From NCBI RefSeq assembly GCF_000305785.2, contig NC_018868.3:434001-498000 (forward strand): a stretch of DNA of 64,000 nt, written 5' to 3'. Source of the stretch: Simiduia agarivorans SA1 = DSM 21679 (lineage in GTDB: Bacteria; Pseudomonadota; Gammaproteobacteria; Pseudomonadales; Cellvibrionaceae). A program made the position numbers and the translations under genes. Each line of letters begins with the position of its first letter. Within the stretch, counting starts at the first letter, position 1. Positions 16,546-25,109 of this stretch are shown here, piece after piece. The notes beneath the pieces are model-generated. The model did not search any database. It worked only from the letters and a program-made list of their open reading frames with translations, and was not told the DNA's origin.

Positions 16546-16926
16546 TTAAATCAATAACAGCGAAGGGGATTTGGTGAGGGCCACTCCAAGCAGGTAGCCG
16601 ATGATTACGACGGCTGTTGCAACAGCCAGCACTTGCTCGCGTTTGTTGCGCGCCAGCCGAAAGGCATAGATGCCCGCACCGATGTACGCGAGCAGGGCAA
16701 AGATTTTTGCAATCAACCAGGCATGATCCAGCGGGTTCCAGTGGTACAACACCAGTAACGTAATGGCGCTGCCCAGCAGGGCGGTATCAATGACATGGGG
16801 CAGTATTTTAGTGAGCCGGGCCGAGAACCAGCGGGACTCATTCAATAACCAGTAGCTGCGCAATAAAAAACCTGCAATCGACAGCATAGCGAGGCTCATG
16901 TGCAGATGTTTGATGGCAATAATCAT
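16546..16926 (-). CDS. SirB2/YchQ family membrane protein
   Basis: 126 residues with four predicted membrane helices (about 9-25, 45-63, 70-88, 101-118). The N-terminal IKHLHMSLAMLSIAGFLLRSYW and HVIDTALLGSAI are typical of the SirB2 family (YchQ in E. coli), whose molecular function is not established. The start overlaps the DUF4202 stop in ATGA, and rdgC follows after 4 bp. Confidence 0.88.
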   Translation of the reverse strand: MIIAIKHLHMSLAMLSIAGFLLRSYWLLNESRWFSARLTKILPHVIDTALLGSAITLLVLYHWNPLDHAWLIAKIFALLAYIGAGIYAFRLARNKREQVLAVATAVVIIGYLLGVALTKSPSLLLI

Positions 16927-17501
16927 GCTTGCAGTGCCTTGCCGACCAGTGTGCTCAGGTGCGCTGGCAACGTCAGTGCCAGGGCCGCTTTCTGGCCGTT
17001 GTCGGACATCTTGCGCCAGGTTTTACGCAGAATATCGATCACTTTTTCTTCTGGGTGTTTGGCGCTGAAGTCGGCGAAATAATGGGACAGAAAAACCAGA
17101 CAGGCTACGTCTTCCAGGCACTGGGTGTCGGGATTGGTTTTCAACTTTTCCTTTCGCAGCAGGGCGCTGGTTTGTTCGATCAGCGTGGCGGGTGCATCAA
17201 ACTGTGCCAGGATTTCCGCGCAGCGGTCCGCGTGGTGTTTACCGAGCTCTGTGCGCCAGCGATGGTAGCCCTGACGATCCATTGGGTAGTCTTTGCGCGC
17301 GATAACCCAGCGCTCCAGGTGCTGGGCCCGGCAAGCGATTTGCAGCGCGGTGCCGGCAGCGGGATACAGGGCCTGTTGGCATTGGGTCATGCGTATGCCA
17401 TACAGCTCACAGGCGCCCAGCGGCTTACCGTCGTGGGTTACTTGTTCGGGATCAGCGTGGTTGGCAGCGTCGATGGCTGCAAAGAGCGCGTCTGTATTCA
17501 C
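16923..17501 (-). CDS. DUF4202 family protein
   Basis: 192 residues, starting at a GTG (17501) that is 8 bp after the fnr stop. ACELYGIRMTQC, the segment AQHLERWVIARKDYPMDRQGYHRWR, and CLEDVACLVFLSHYF match the conserved parts of DUF4202 as I remember them. The conserved His and Asp residues (QHLERW, KHHADR, LEDV) suggest an all-helical, HD-like metal site, but no reaction is known to me. Its place directly behind a redox regulator may mean anaerobic or nitrosative-stress control. Confidence 0.82.
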   Translation of the reverse strand: MNTDALFAAIDAANHADPEQVTHDGKPLGACELYGIRMTQCQQALYPAAGTALQIACRAQHLERWVIARKDYPMDRQGYHRWRTELGKHHADRCAEILAQFDAPATLIEQTSALLRKEKLKTNPDTQCLEDVACLVFLSHYFADFSAKHPEEKVIDILRKTWRKMSDNGQKAALALTLPAHLSTLVGKALQA

Positions 17502-17509
17502 GGTAGGCG

Positions 17510-18244
17510 TTACTGTGCGGAGGCGGCGCTTTTCAAGGCGTCGAGATCGGCAATTTCGATCTCTTTTTTGTCCACCTCGATAATGCTGAGTTTTTGTAAT
17601 CGGCTGAAGACGCGGGACACGGTTTCAACCGTTAAACCGAGAAAGTTTCCGATATCCGCACGGGACATGGACAGCCGGAAGCGGGTGCCAGACAAATGCC
17701 GGCGCTGATTGCGTGACGAAATACTCAATAACAGAGAGGCTACGCGTTCTTCTGCCGTGTTTTTCGACAGTAGTGTGACCAGCTGCTGCTCATAGGTAAT
17801 CTCTTTGCTCATCAACTGGAAAAAATGCTGCTGCAAAGAGGGCAGTTGCAGGCTGAGCTCTGTCATCTGAGTAAAGGGAATTTCGCACACTGCACAGGTT
17901 TCCAATGCGATGGCGGAGTTGGTGTGCTTGCTGTGACCGATGCCATCCAGGCCCATGACTTCACCCGGCAGGAAAAAGCCGGTGATCTGCTCGTCGCCAT
18001 TGTCTGTGATGGTGAGGGTTTTGAGGCTGCCTGAACGCACGGCGTAAACCGAACTGAATTCTTCACCGGCGCGGAACAGGTATTCGCCTTTCTGCAGGGG
18101 GCGACCGCGCTTGATAATGCCGTCGATGCGATCGATATCATCAATTTTGACACTGATGGGCAGACAGATTGAGCTGAGCCTGCAATCGCCACAGGATACG
18201 GCGTTGTTGTGGGGGCAATGATGATTGGCAAGGCTGGCTGTCAT
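17510..18244 (-). CDS. fnr: Fnr/Anr-type oxygen-sensing regulator (Crp family)
   Basis: 244 residues. The N-terminal Cys18, Cys21 and Cys27 (SCGDCRLSSICLP), with the later Cys in ETCAVCEIP, match the four [4Fe-4S] ligands of FNR. The cyclic-nucleotide-like fold follows with DEQITGFFLPGE. The helix-turn-helix has SRADIGNFLGLTVETVSRVF, and its ETVSR is the recognition-helix signature that reads TTGAT half-sites. It activates genes when oxygen falls. A site of this type is present at 41827-41840 in this window. It heads the leftward group DUF4202, sirB2, rdgC. Confidence 0.93.
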   Translation of the reverse strand: MTASLANHHCPHNNAVSCGDCRLSSICLPISVKIDDIDRIDGIIKRGRPLQKGEYLFRAGEEFSSVYAVRSGSLKTLTITDNGDEQITGFFLPGEVMGLDGIGHSKHTNSAIALETCAVCEIPFTQMTELSLQLPSLQQHFFQLMSKEITYEQQLVTLLSKNTAEERVASLLLSISSRNQRRHLSGTRFRLSMSRADIGNFLGLTVETVSRVFSRLQKLSIIEVDKKEIEIADLDALKSAASAQ

Positions 18245-18312
18245 GGTTGCTTGGTCTCTCCCTTATCAGGCGATTATAACCATGCCAGCCAGTTTTCGAT
18301 ACCTCGGCGCAA

Positions 18313-19803
18313 TCAGCTGGGGAAGCTGAACTGGGCGCCTTCGCGTACCCCGGCGGATGGCCAGCGTTGAGTCAGGGTTTTGCGGCGGGTGTAAAACCGC
18401 ACTGCATCCGGGCCGTAGGCCGACAAATCACCGAACAGCGAACGCTTCCAGCCGCCGAAGCTATGGAAAGCCATGGGTACCGGCAATGGAATGTTGATGC
18501 CCACCATGCCCACCAGGATGTTGTCGCCAAAGTAGCGCGCGGCCTCGCCATCGCGGGTGAAAATGCAGGTGCCGTTGCCGTACTCGTGGGCATTGATCAG
18601 GTCCATAGCTTCCTGCATGGTCTTGACCCGCACCACACACAGTACTGGCCCGAAGATCTCGTCGGTATAGATGCTCATGTCTGACGTGACATGATCAAAC
18701 AGGCAGGGACCCAGGAAGTAGCCTTGTTCATGACCATCCACGGCGAGCCCACGGCCATCCACTACCAATGACGCGCCCGCAGCAACGCCCGCGTCGATGT
18801 AGCCGGATACCCGTTGCTTGTGTTCAGCAGTGATCAACGGGCCCATATCGTTGCTGTTGTCCAAACCGTTGCCCACTTTGATAGCGGCCATTTTCTCCTG
18901 CAGGCGGGCCACCAGCTCGTCGGCGGTTTTATCGCCCACCGCCACGGCCACGGAGATGGCCATACAGCGTTCACCACAGGAGCCGTATGCCGCGCCAATG
19001 AGTGCATTGACGGCGTTGTCCATGTCCGCATCAGGCATCACGATGGCGTGGTTTTTGGCGCCACCAAGCGCCTGTACGCGTTTGCCTTTGGCGGTGGCGC
19101 TGGCATAAATGTATTCGGCAATGGGGGTCGAGCCCACAAAGCTCACGGCCTGCACGCGGTCGTCCTGCAGCAGGGTATCCACGGCCTCTTTATCGCCATT
19201 GACGAGATTGAGTACGCCGTTAGGCAGGCCGGCCTGGTGCGCCAGCTCTACAATAAACCGTACCGCGCTGGGCGCCCGCTCGGACGGTTTCAGCACCACG
19301 GTATTGCCGCACACCACCGCCATGGGCCACATCCATAGGGGCACCATGGCCGGAAAGTTGAACGGGGTAATGGCAGCAACAACGCCGAGCGGTTGGAATT
19401 CAGACCAGCTGTCGATGTTGGGGCCGGCGTTTTTGCTGTGTTCGCCTTTGAGCAGCTCGGGCGCCGCAGTGGCGTATTCCACGTTTTCGATCCCGCGTTG
19501 CAGCTCGCCCATGGCATCGTTCAGCACCTTGCCGTGCTCGTCGGTGATCAGGGCACAGATTTCGTCGGCGTGCTGCTCCAGCAGGGCTTTAAAGTTGAAC
19601 ATGACACGTGCGCGTTTCAACGGGGGTGTCTGGCGCCAGGCCGGGTAGGCGGCCTGGGCGGCGGCAATGGCCTGCTCAGTGGTAGCCTGGCTTGCCAGCG
19701 CCACGGTTTTGGTGCTGACGCCGGTGGCCGGGTTGTACACCTTGGCGGTGCGCTCGGCGGGGGTATGGGGTTCGCCGTTGATGATGTGTCCGATAACTGA
19801 CAT
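18313..19803 (-). CDS. mmsA: CoA-acylating malonate/methylmalonate-semialdehyde dehydrogenase
   Basis: 496 residues. AITPFNFPAMVPLWMWPMA, the nucleotide-binding segment SFVGSTPIAEYIY, and GGAKNH are present. The catalytic Cys is in GSCGERCMAIS at about residue 280; GERCMA is diagnostic for the CoA-acylating MmsA/BauC group. It converts malonate semialdehyde to acetyl-CoA, or the methylmalonate form to propionyl-CoA, with NAD. The transaminase gene 15 bp upstream makes malonate semialdehyde from beta-alanine, so the pair forms a complete beta-alanine route. In Pseudomonas the equivalent is BauC. Valine breakdown is an alternative role. Confidence 0.9.
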   Translation of the reverse strand: MSVIGHIINGEPHTPAERTAKVYNPATGVSTKTVALASQATTEQAIAAAQAAYPAWRQTPPLKRARVMFNFKALLEQHADEICALITDEHGKVLNDAMGELQRGIENVEYATAAPELLKGEHSKNAGPNIDSWSEFQPLGVVAAITPFNFPAMVPLWMWPMAVVCGNTVVLKPSERAPSAVRFIVELAHQAGLPNGVLNLVNGDKEAVDTLLQDDRVQAVSFVGSTPIAEYIYASATAKGKRVQALGGAKNHAIVMPDADMDNAVNALIGAAYGSCGERCMAISVAVAVGDKTADELVARLQEKMAAIKVGNGLDNSNDMGPLITAEHKQRVSGYIDAGVAAGASLVVDGRGLAVDGHEQGYFLGPCLFDHVTSDMSIYTDEIFGPVLCVVRVKTMQEAMDLINAHEYGNGTCIFTRDGEAARYFGDNILVGMVGINIPLPVPMAFHSFGGWKRSLFGDLSAYGPDAVRFYTRRKTLTQRWPSAGVREGAQFSFPS

Positions 19804-19818
19804 GGGAAATCCTGTTGC

Positions 19819-21135
19819 TTAGATGGAATTGAGTGTGTCCGACAAGGCGTTCAGTAGCTCGTCTATTTCGTGTTTTTCGGTAATGAACGGCAACCCGAGC
19901 TGGACAGTGTCACCGCCGTAGCGCACGTAAAAACCTTTGGCCCACATGGCGCTGGCCACTTGCCAGGGGCGTTTGGCGGGCTCGCCGGGCGCGTGGGCCA
20001 GCGATAGGGCACCGGCAAAGCCATAGTTGCGGATGCCGGCCACATGGCGGCAATCCCTGAGCTTGTGCAATTCGTTTTCGAAGTAGGGCGCGTACTCGGC
20101 AACCCGCTGCACCAGTTTTTCTTTTTCCAGCAGCTCCAGTGCGGCCAGGCCAGCAGCACAGGCCAGCGGGTGGGCAGAGTAGGTGTAGCCATGGGGAAAT
20201 TCGAGCAGGTACTCAGGACCACCGGCGGCCATGAAAGTGTCATAGATCTCGGCTTTGGCGACCACCGCGCCCATAGGCACGGCGCCATTGGTGAGTTGCT
20301 TGGCGATATTGATGATGTCGGGCGTAACACCAAATGCCTCGGACCCGGTCATGGCGCCGCAGCGCCCGAAGGCGGTAATCACCTCATCAAAGATCAGCAG
20401 GATATTGTGCTGGTCACAGATTTCTCTCAGTCGCTGCAGGTAACCCACCGGCGGAATAATCACCCCGGCACTGCCGGCAAAGGGCTCGACAATGACCGCA
20501 GCAATATTGGATGCATCGTGCAGGGCGATAATTTCCAGCAGCTCATCGGCCAGTTCGGCACCGGTTTGCGGCTGGCCTTTCACGAAGGGCTGGTCTTTGA
20601 GCATGGTGTGGGGCAGGTGATCACTGGCAATCAGATCGCCATAAAGCGCGCGATTGGCACCGATACCGCCTACGCTGATGCCGCCAAAATTAACCCCATG
20701 GTAGCCCTTAGCGCGCCCGATCAGGCGGGTTTTGGAGGGCATGCCTTTTTTGCGCCAGTAGGCGCGAGCCATTTTCAGTGAAGTGTCAGCGCTTTCAGAG
20801 CCGGAGCCGGTGAAAAACACATAGTCGAGCCCGTCGGGCATCAGGCTTTTGATTTTGTTGGCCAGCTCAAAACTCAGTTCGTGGCCGAACTGGAAGGCGG
20901 GGCTGTAGTCCAGGGTTTTGGCCTGCTTGGCGATGGCATCGCTGATTTCAGTGCGGCAGTGGCCCAGACCGCAGGTCCAGAGTCCGGACAGTCCGTCGAA
21001 AATTTTCCGGCCATCGGCGCTGGTAAACCACGCGCCTTCGGCTGAAGCGATCATGCGGGGATTGGATTTGAACTCACGGTTTGCCGAGAACGGCATCCAG
21101 TGCGCTTCGAGCGATTCGGGCGTGTAATTGGCCAT
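19819..21135 (-). CDS. bauA: Beta-alanine/omega-amino acid:pyruvate aminotransferase
   Basis: 438 residues, class-III aminotransferase. FFTGSGSESADTSLKMAR binds PLP phosphate, LLIFDEVITAFGR carries the PLP-ring Asp (about 250), and the Schiff-base lysine is in INIAKQLTNGAVPMG (Lys279). The N-terminal HWMPFSANREFKSNPRM is typical of the beta-alanine:pyruvate group. It moves the amino group of beta-alanine or related omega-amines to pyruvate, giving malonate semialdehyde and alanine. mmsA follows after 15 bp. It is divergent from a LysR gene as in the Pseudomonas bau cluster, so induction by beta-alanine is a reasonable inference. Confidence 0.9.
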   Translation of the reverse strand: MANYTPESLEAHWMPFSANREFKSNPRMIASAEGAWFTSADGRKIFDGLSGLWTCGLGHCRTEISDAIAKQAKTLDYSPAFQFGHELSFELANKIKSLMPDGLDYVFFTGSGSESADTSLKMARAYWRKKGMPSKTRLIGRAKGYHGVNFGGISVGGIGANRALYGDLIASDHLPHTMLKDQPFVKGQPQTGAELADELLEIIALHDASNIAAVIVEPFAGSAGVIIPPVGYLQRLREICDQHNILLIFDEVITAFGRCGAMTGSEAFGVTPDIINIAKQLTNGAVPMGAVVAKAEIYDTFMAAGGPEYLLEFPHGYTYSAHPLACAAGLAALELLEKEKLVQRVAEYAPYFENELHKLRDCRHVAGIRNYGFAGALSLAHAPGEPAKRPWQVASAMWAKGFYVRYGGDTVQLGLPFITEKHEIDELLNALSDTLNSI

Positions 21136-21180
21136 GGGGTATCCTCTATCTGGTTGCGGCCAGTCTAGGGGCTTTGTATA

Positions 21181-21228
21181 GTTTCATAAATGACAGAATA
21201 AACACCTAAAGTGTGATAATTATGAAAC
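21181..21228. promoter_or_regulatory. Long-spaced inverted repeat between bauA and the LysR gene
   Basis: GTTTCATAA (21181-21189) and TTATGAAAC (21220-21228) are perfect 9-bp complements. A second pair, ACAC/GTGT (21202-21205 and 21211-21214), sits between them. The right arm covers the LysR start codon. Two half-sites spaced about four helical turns apart fit a LysR tetramer that represses itself and activates bauA. A -10-like TATACA for bauA lies just left of the left arm on the minus strand. Confidence 0.55.
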
Positions 21229-22178
21229 AAAAGGCGCTGTTGGGGCAGTTGGCGGACCCGGATATCCGGCTCCTGAGGGTCTTCAAGGTGGTGACCGAAT
21301 GTGGTGGAATTTCGGCGGCGGAGCTGGAGCTGAATATCGGCCGGTCTACCATCAGTCGTCATATCAAGGATTTAGAGCAGCGCCTCGGCATCACCTTGTG
21401 TCGCCGGGGGCGTTCAGGTTTTGGCTTAACGGCCGAAGGGCGCGAGGTGTATGCTTCTACATTGCGTTTGCTGGGCTCGTTGGATGATTTCCGCTCGGAT
21501 GTGAATGACATCCAGCGCAAGCTGACCGGCACCCTGACCATTGCCTTGTTCGATAAGATCGCCACCAATCCCGAGTGCCATCTGTCGGACGCGCTGTCGG
21601 AATTCCATGCGCAGGCGCCTGACGCCGGTATCGAAATTTTTGTGGAACCGTTGAATGAAATTGAGCGGGGTGTGATCGAAGGCCGCTTTCAGTGTGGCGT
21701 GATTCCCAGCCACCGACCATCAGCGAGCTTGTCTTATTTGCCGCTTTTTAACGAGCAGATGTATCTCTATTGCAGTAAAGCGCACCCGATACTGGCACTG
21801 CCCCTCATCGATCGTACGGCGATACTGCAAGCGGCCTATGCCGGTTTGGGCTATCACTCGCCCAATATGGAGGTCGCGCACGCCACCGGGCTTCGTCGAC
21901 AGGCCACCGTGTATGATCAGGAAGCCATTGTGCACTTGCTTTTATCCGGTGCCTACATCGGTTATCTGCCGGATCACTATGCGCAACAATTCGAAACGGC
22001 CGGTTTACTCCAGCGCATTGATCATGACGATTTTAATTACCGCTGCCAATTTGAAGCTATCTGGCGACTGTCGCCCAAGCCTTCGCGTTTATCGGCGCTG
22101 TTTATCGAATGCCTGCGCAACGCGCATAAAAAAAACCCGGCGTTTCTGGGGGAGAGCGCCGGGCCAAGACCATTATAG
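21222..22178 (+). CDS. LysR family regulator of beta-alanine catabolism
   Basis: 318 residues from the ATG at 21222; a GTG at 21213 is a possible alternative. The N-terminal winged helix has RVFKVVTECGGISAAELELN, then GRSTISRHIKDLEQRLGITLC, and the wing (RRGRSGFGLTAEGREVY). The effector domain has the usual mixed alpha/beta pattern. It is divergent from bauA-mmsA with a symmetric sequence between them, matching the place of BauR in Pseudomonas, so I infer control of that operon. Its last 50 bases also hold a leftward terminator belonging to the opposite strand. Confidence 0.88.
   Translation: MKQKALLGQLADPDIRLLRVFKVVTECGGISAAELELNIGRSTISRHIKDLEQRLGITLCRRGRSGFGLTAEGREVYASTLRLLGSLDDFRSDVNDIQRKLTGTLTIALFDKIATNPECHLSDALSEFHAQAPDAGIEIFVEPLNEIERGVIEGRFQCGVIPSHRPSASLSYLPLFNEQMYLYCSKAHPILALPLIDRTAILQAAYAGLGYHSPNMEVAHATGLRRQATVYDQEAIVHLLLSGAYIGYLPDHYAQQFETAGLLQRIDHDDFNYRCQFEAIWRLSPKPSRLSALFIECLRNAHKKNPAFLGESAGPRPL
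22128..22163 (-). terminator. Leftward rho-independent terminator inside the 3' end of the LysR gene
   Basis: On the minus strand, CCCGGCG and CGCCGGG arms (plus coordinates 22157-22163 and 22136-22142) enclose a 14-base loop and are followed by eight T. It would end transcripts of the minus-strand gene at 22378-22704. The 199 bp between that gene and the LysR stop hold only short palindromes (around 22192-22204 and 22324-22335). Confidence 0.75.
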
Positions 22179-22377
22179 GAGTGAAACATAAAGGATAAAA
22201 TCCTAGAAACCAGCTATTCGCATAGCCACCGGCATTGCTGTTCAGGTTGGGGGATTAGCGCCGCCGGTAAATTAAGTATTGTTGAAAACGGTGGCTTTGC
22301 CAGTGTGCGCCGGGTGTTTATTAAACAAATTTGTTCTGGATATGGAAGCCATGCGTTTGCTTCTGGTATATGGCGTT

Positions 22378-22704
22378 TCAGTTAATCAGCTGGCGCAAGC
22401 TTTTCAGTGCTTCAGCCAGTCGCAGGGCCGTACGGGCACGCAATACTGAGTCTTCTAACCCTTCCTCCAGATCCCCCAACTTGTGCACAGCCATCTGGAA
22501 TTCCCGGCTGACCAGTTCATAGGTAAGGTCGTGGTCCTGAATGCTCAGCTTTCCCAATTCCGACATTTCATGGTTGGTTGCACTGATCAGGCTGTAGAAA
22601 CGGTCTTTGGTATCGACGGATGACGCTTCCCAATAGGCGTCGTCAAGGCTGCTGTACAGCTCTTCCAGAACGGAAATGGCGTCGGCAATGCAACGGTCAG
22701 ACAT
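22378..22704 (-). CDS. Small helical protein of unknown function
   Basis: 108 residues from the ATG at 22704 (MSDRCIADAISVLEE), chosen because GGAG lies 8 bp ahead; an upstream ATG at 22725 has no such site. The chain is acidic and predicted all-helical, ending LRLAEALKSLRQLIN. No family recognised. It is followed by the leftward terminator inside the neighbouring LysR gene. Confidence 0.65.
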   Translation of the reverse strand: MSDRCIADAISVLEELYSSLDDAYWEASSVDTKDRFYSLISATNHEMSELGKLSIQDHDLTYELVSREFQMAVHKLGDLEEGLEDSVLRARTALRLAEALKSLRQLIN

Positions 22705-22759
22705 ATAAACGGCTCCTGCACTCATGCTTATCTGCAATTGAGTATAGAAGCCGCTGGCG

Positions 22760-23608
22760 TTATTGGCTTTTTATTGGACGGATTAATCCTTCCTGTGCGG
22801 TGGAGGCGACCAGATGACCTTCGCGGTTATAGATCAGCCCCCGATTCAGGCCACGGGCACCGCCGGCCCAAGGGCTGTCGGTGCTGTACAGCAACCAGTC
22901 ATCAATTCGGAATTGGCGATGAAACCACATGGCGTGATCAATGCTGGCGGGCATAAGACCGGCAGACATGATGTGGGTGGGGTGGGGCAGGGTTGAGGTT
23001 GCCATCAGGCCAATGTCGCTGGCATAGGCGAGTGCCGCGCAGTGAATCAACGGGTCGTCGGGTAATTTGCTGGCGGCGCGCATCCAGAACTGGCTGTGCG
23101 CCGGATACTCATCCTCGGAAAAGTACATTTCCGGCGTGGCCGAGCGCAGGTCGAAGTACATGGCGTGGGCGTCCGGCGATTGGTCTTTGTCGGAAACTTC
23201 GCCTTTCACAAAACCGGTTTTAGATAAGGACTCTGGCGCTGGCGGCATAGGGTCGAGGGCCTTTTCGTGCTCGAACCCGGATTCTTCAATATGGAAGCTG
23301 CAGGCCATGTTGAATATCGGGCGCCCTTTTTGCCGTGCGACCACCCGCCGGGTGGAAAAGCTGCCCCCGTCGCGCACGGGTTCAACGTCGTATATTACCG
23401 GCATTTCGGATGTGCCGGCGCGCAGGAAATAAGCGTGCATAGAGTGGGGCTGACGACCGCTCACCGTGCGCGCTGCGGCCATCAGAGCCTGCCCGAGCAC
23501 CTGGCCGCCAAATAAATGGCGCCGGTGGTTCTCCTGGTGCTGACGGGAACGGAACAAATTCAGATCCAGTTGTTCGATATCCAGAATGTTGAGCAGGGGG
23601 TTGGTCAT
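22760..23608 (-). CDS. tesB: Acyl-CoA thioesterase II
   Basis: 282 residues from the ATG at 23608; a GTG at 23620 would add four. The double hot-dog layout of TesB is visible: RRHLFGGQVLGQALMAA in the first domain and SIDHAMWFHRQFRIDDWLLY in the second. The catalytic residues of E. coli TesB align with the Asp in YASDIGLM, the Ser in MPASIDHAMW and the Gln in STAQEGLIRP. It hydrolyses medium- and long-chain acyl-CoA to free acid and CoA. It faces away from the TetR gene at 23826, about 200 bp distant. TesB could work alongside the acyl-CoA pathways in this window, but no operon links them. Confidence 0.92.
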   Translation of the reverse strand: MTNPLLNILDIEQLDLNLFRSRQHQENHRRHLFGGQVLGQALMAAARTVSGRQPHSMHAYFLRAGTSEMPVIYDVEPVRDGGSFSTRRVVARQKGRPIFNMACSFHIEESGFEHEKALDPMPPAPESLSKTGFVKGEVSDKDQSPDAHAMYFDLRSATPEMYFSEDEYPAHSQFWMRAASKLPDDPLIHCAALAYASDIGLMATSTLPHPTHIMSAGLMPASIDHAMWFHRQFRIDDWLLYSTDSPWAGGARGLNRGLIYNREGHLVASTAQEGLIRPIKSQ

Positions 23609-23825
23609 AAATGCAGTCACTTTTCGCTATGAATTCGGTGAATGGGCGCGGGTAGGACCCTGCGTCAAAGTGCGCTGAGGCCTCTGTTTTATAGCCGGCA
23701 GGCTAGCCACGCGCTCAAGCTTGGCTATGCTTGACAGACTGATTGCGACTCGGTGGTCAGAAATTTAGAAGTTTTGCGACTTATATATTACTATTAGTCA
23801 CGTTTACGAATCGAGAGTGTGAAGC

Positions 23826-24461
23826 ATGGATAAGGCCCGCGAGAAAGTCCAGAAATTCCGCCAGCGCGAACAGCGCATTCTGGATGCCGCTTTGCAGTTG
23901 CTGTTGGAGCACGGCGAAGAAAAGGTGACGGTGGAACAAATAGCCGAGTCGGTGGATATCGGTAAAGGTACTATCTACAAGCACTTCACCTCGAAAGTCG
24001 AAATCTATATGCGCCTGCTGTTCGATTATGAGCAGGCGCTAGCCGACCGTCTGAAAGAAAGCTTTAAGCTTGCTCAATCGGGCGATTTTGCGGCGACAGC
24101 GAGGATTTATTTTGAATCCCGTATTGCCGATCCGCAACGCGACCGGTTGTTCCAACGCTTGGAAGAAAAAATCATTTCGCTGAATCTGGCGCCGGACGCC
24201 ATTGACGAGTTGCATGCAATCCGCAATTCCACCAAAGATACGTTAAACGAGATGTTTGAAAAACGTATCGAGGAAGGTCGCCTGAAGCGTGTGCCGCCTT
24301 ACTACTATTACGCGGCCTACTGGGCACTGACTCAAGGTGCTGTCGAGTTGTACCACTCCCGTTCGTTCCAGCCGCTGGTGGAGGATATGGAAGGGGTTAT
24401 GAACTTTATCAAGGATATCGGGGTTCATATCGGCAATCTGGATAGCACCCGTAAACTCTGA
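23826..24461 (+). CDS. TetR family transcriptional regulator
   Basis: 211 residues. The helix-turn-helix is clear: ILDAALQLLLEHGEEKVT, then TVEQIAESVDIGKGTIYKHF at about residues 35-54. The C-terminal domain is rich in Tyr (PPYYYYAAYW) and has no recognised ligand signature. Sequence up to about residue 60 resembles regulators of fatty-acid or efflux genes, but I cannot name a target. It is divergent from tesB across a 205-bp AT-rich spacer, which makes tesB a candidate target. Confidence 0.85.
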   Translation: MDKAREKVQKFRQREQRILDAALQLLLEHGEEKVTVEQIAESVDIGKGTIYKHFTSKVEIYMRLLFDYEQALADRLKESFKLAQSGDFAATARIYFESRIADPQRDRLFQRLEEKIISLNLAPDAIDELHAIRNSTKDTLNEMFEKRIEEGRLKRVPPYYYYAAYWALTQGAVELYHSRSFQPLVEDMEGVMNFIKDIGVHIGNLDSTRKL

Positions 24462-24511
24462 GCCGGCACAGTCTTTGCGTATCGCTTTTCACATGCTGAA
24501 GGAAAGCCGTT

Positions 24512-25108
24512 ATGCGTTGGTTATTGTTACTGTGCTTCCCCCTGTGGGGCTGTACCTTTCATCACACGGTGGACACCACCCGCTCGGTGCTCACCGATCT
24601 GCAAATGCTGGACGGCGCGCAGATTTATGGCGGCCGCGATTGGGTCGTGCCACGCACCAGTCATTGGCTGGTGGTGCCGCCCGAGGCCAGCCCAGAGCCC
24701 GCCGCTGATTTGCGTCTGACGAAAAGTCTCGCTGCCGCCTTGCGGCAGGAATTTGCCGTTGTGTCACTCGCCGCCGAACCGGTTTCGCTGGCGGGCGCGC
24801 TCAGAGTGGCGCGTACGCAGGGCGCGTCGATCGTGATTGTGCCGTCACTGCTTTACCACGGCGATGGCGCCTATTCCTGGCAGGAATGGCGTGCGGATAC
24901 GCCGGACCAGGCGTTTGGTCGGGACAGGCTGGGTGTCCAGCTCAGGGTCTACGATGCCTTGTCAGGCAGAATGGTAGATACAGTGCGGGTGCTGGCCAAG
25001 GAAAGCTGGTTGCCGTCTTTGGATGACGATAAATTTGAACTGTTTGATCGGGGGTTTCAGACTTTTGCCATGAATCATGCCTACCAACAACGGGAGCTTC
25101 CCCGCTGA
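24512..25108 (+). CDS. DUF4823 family lipoprotein
   Basis: 198 residues. A short lipoprotein signal (MRWLLLLCFPLWGC) gives a lipidated Cys14. The mature part contains GAQIYGGRDWVVPRTSHWLVVPPEAS and a periplasmic alpha/beta domain with ASIVIVPSLLYHGDGAYSWQEW and LGVQLRVYDALSGRMVDTVRV, which fits the DUF4823 family. Function unknown. The DUF1285 gene follows immediately. Confidence 0.78.
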   Translation: MRWLLLLCFPLWGCTFHHTVDTTRSVLTDLQMLDGAQIYGGRDWVVPRTSHWLVVPPEASPEPAADLRLTKSLAAALRQEFAVVSLAAEPVSLAGALRVARTQGASIVIVPSLLYHGDGAYSWQEWRADTPDQAFGRDRLGVQLRVYDALSGRMVDTVRVLAKESWLPSLDDDKFELFDRGFQTFAMNHAYQQRELPR

Positions 25109-25109
25109 A

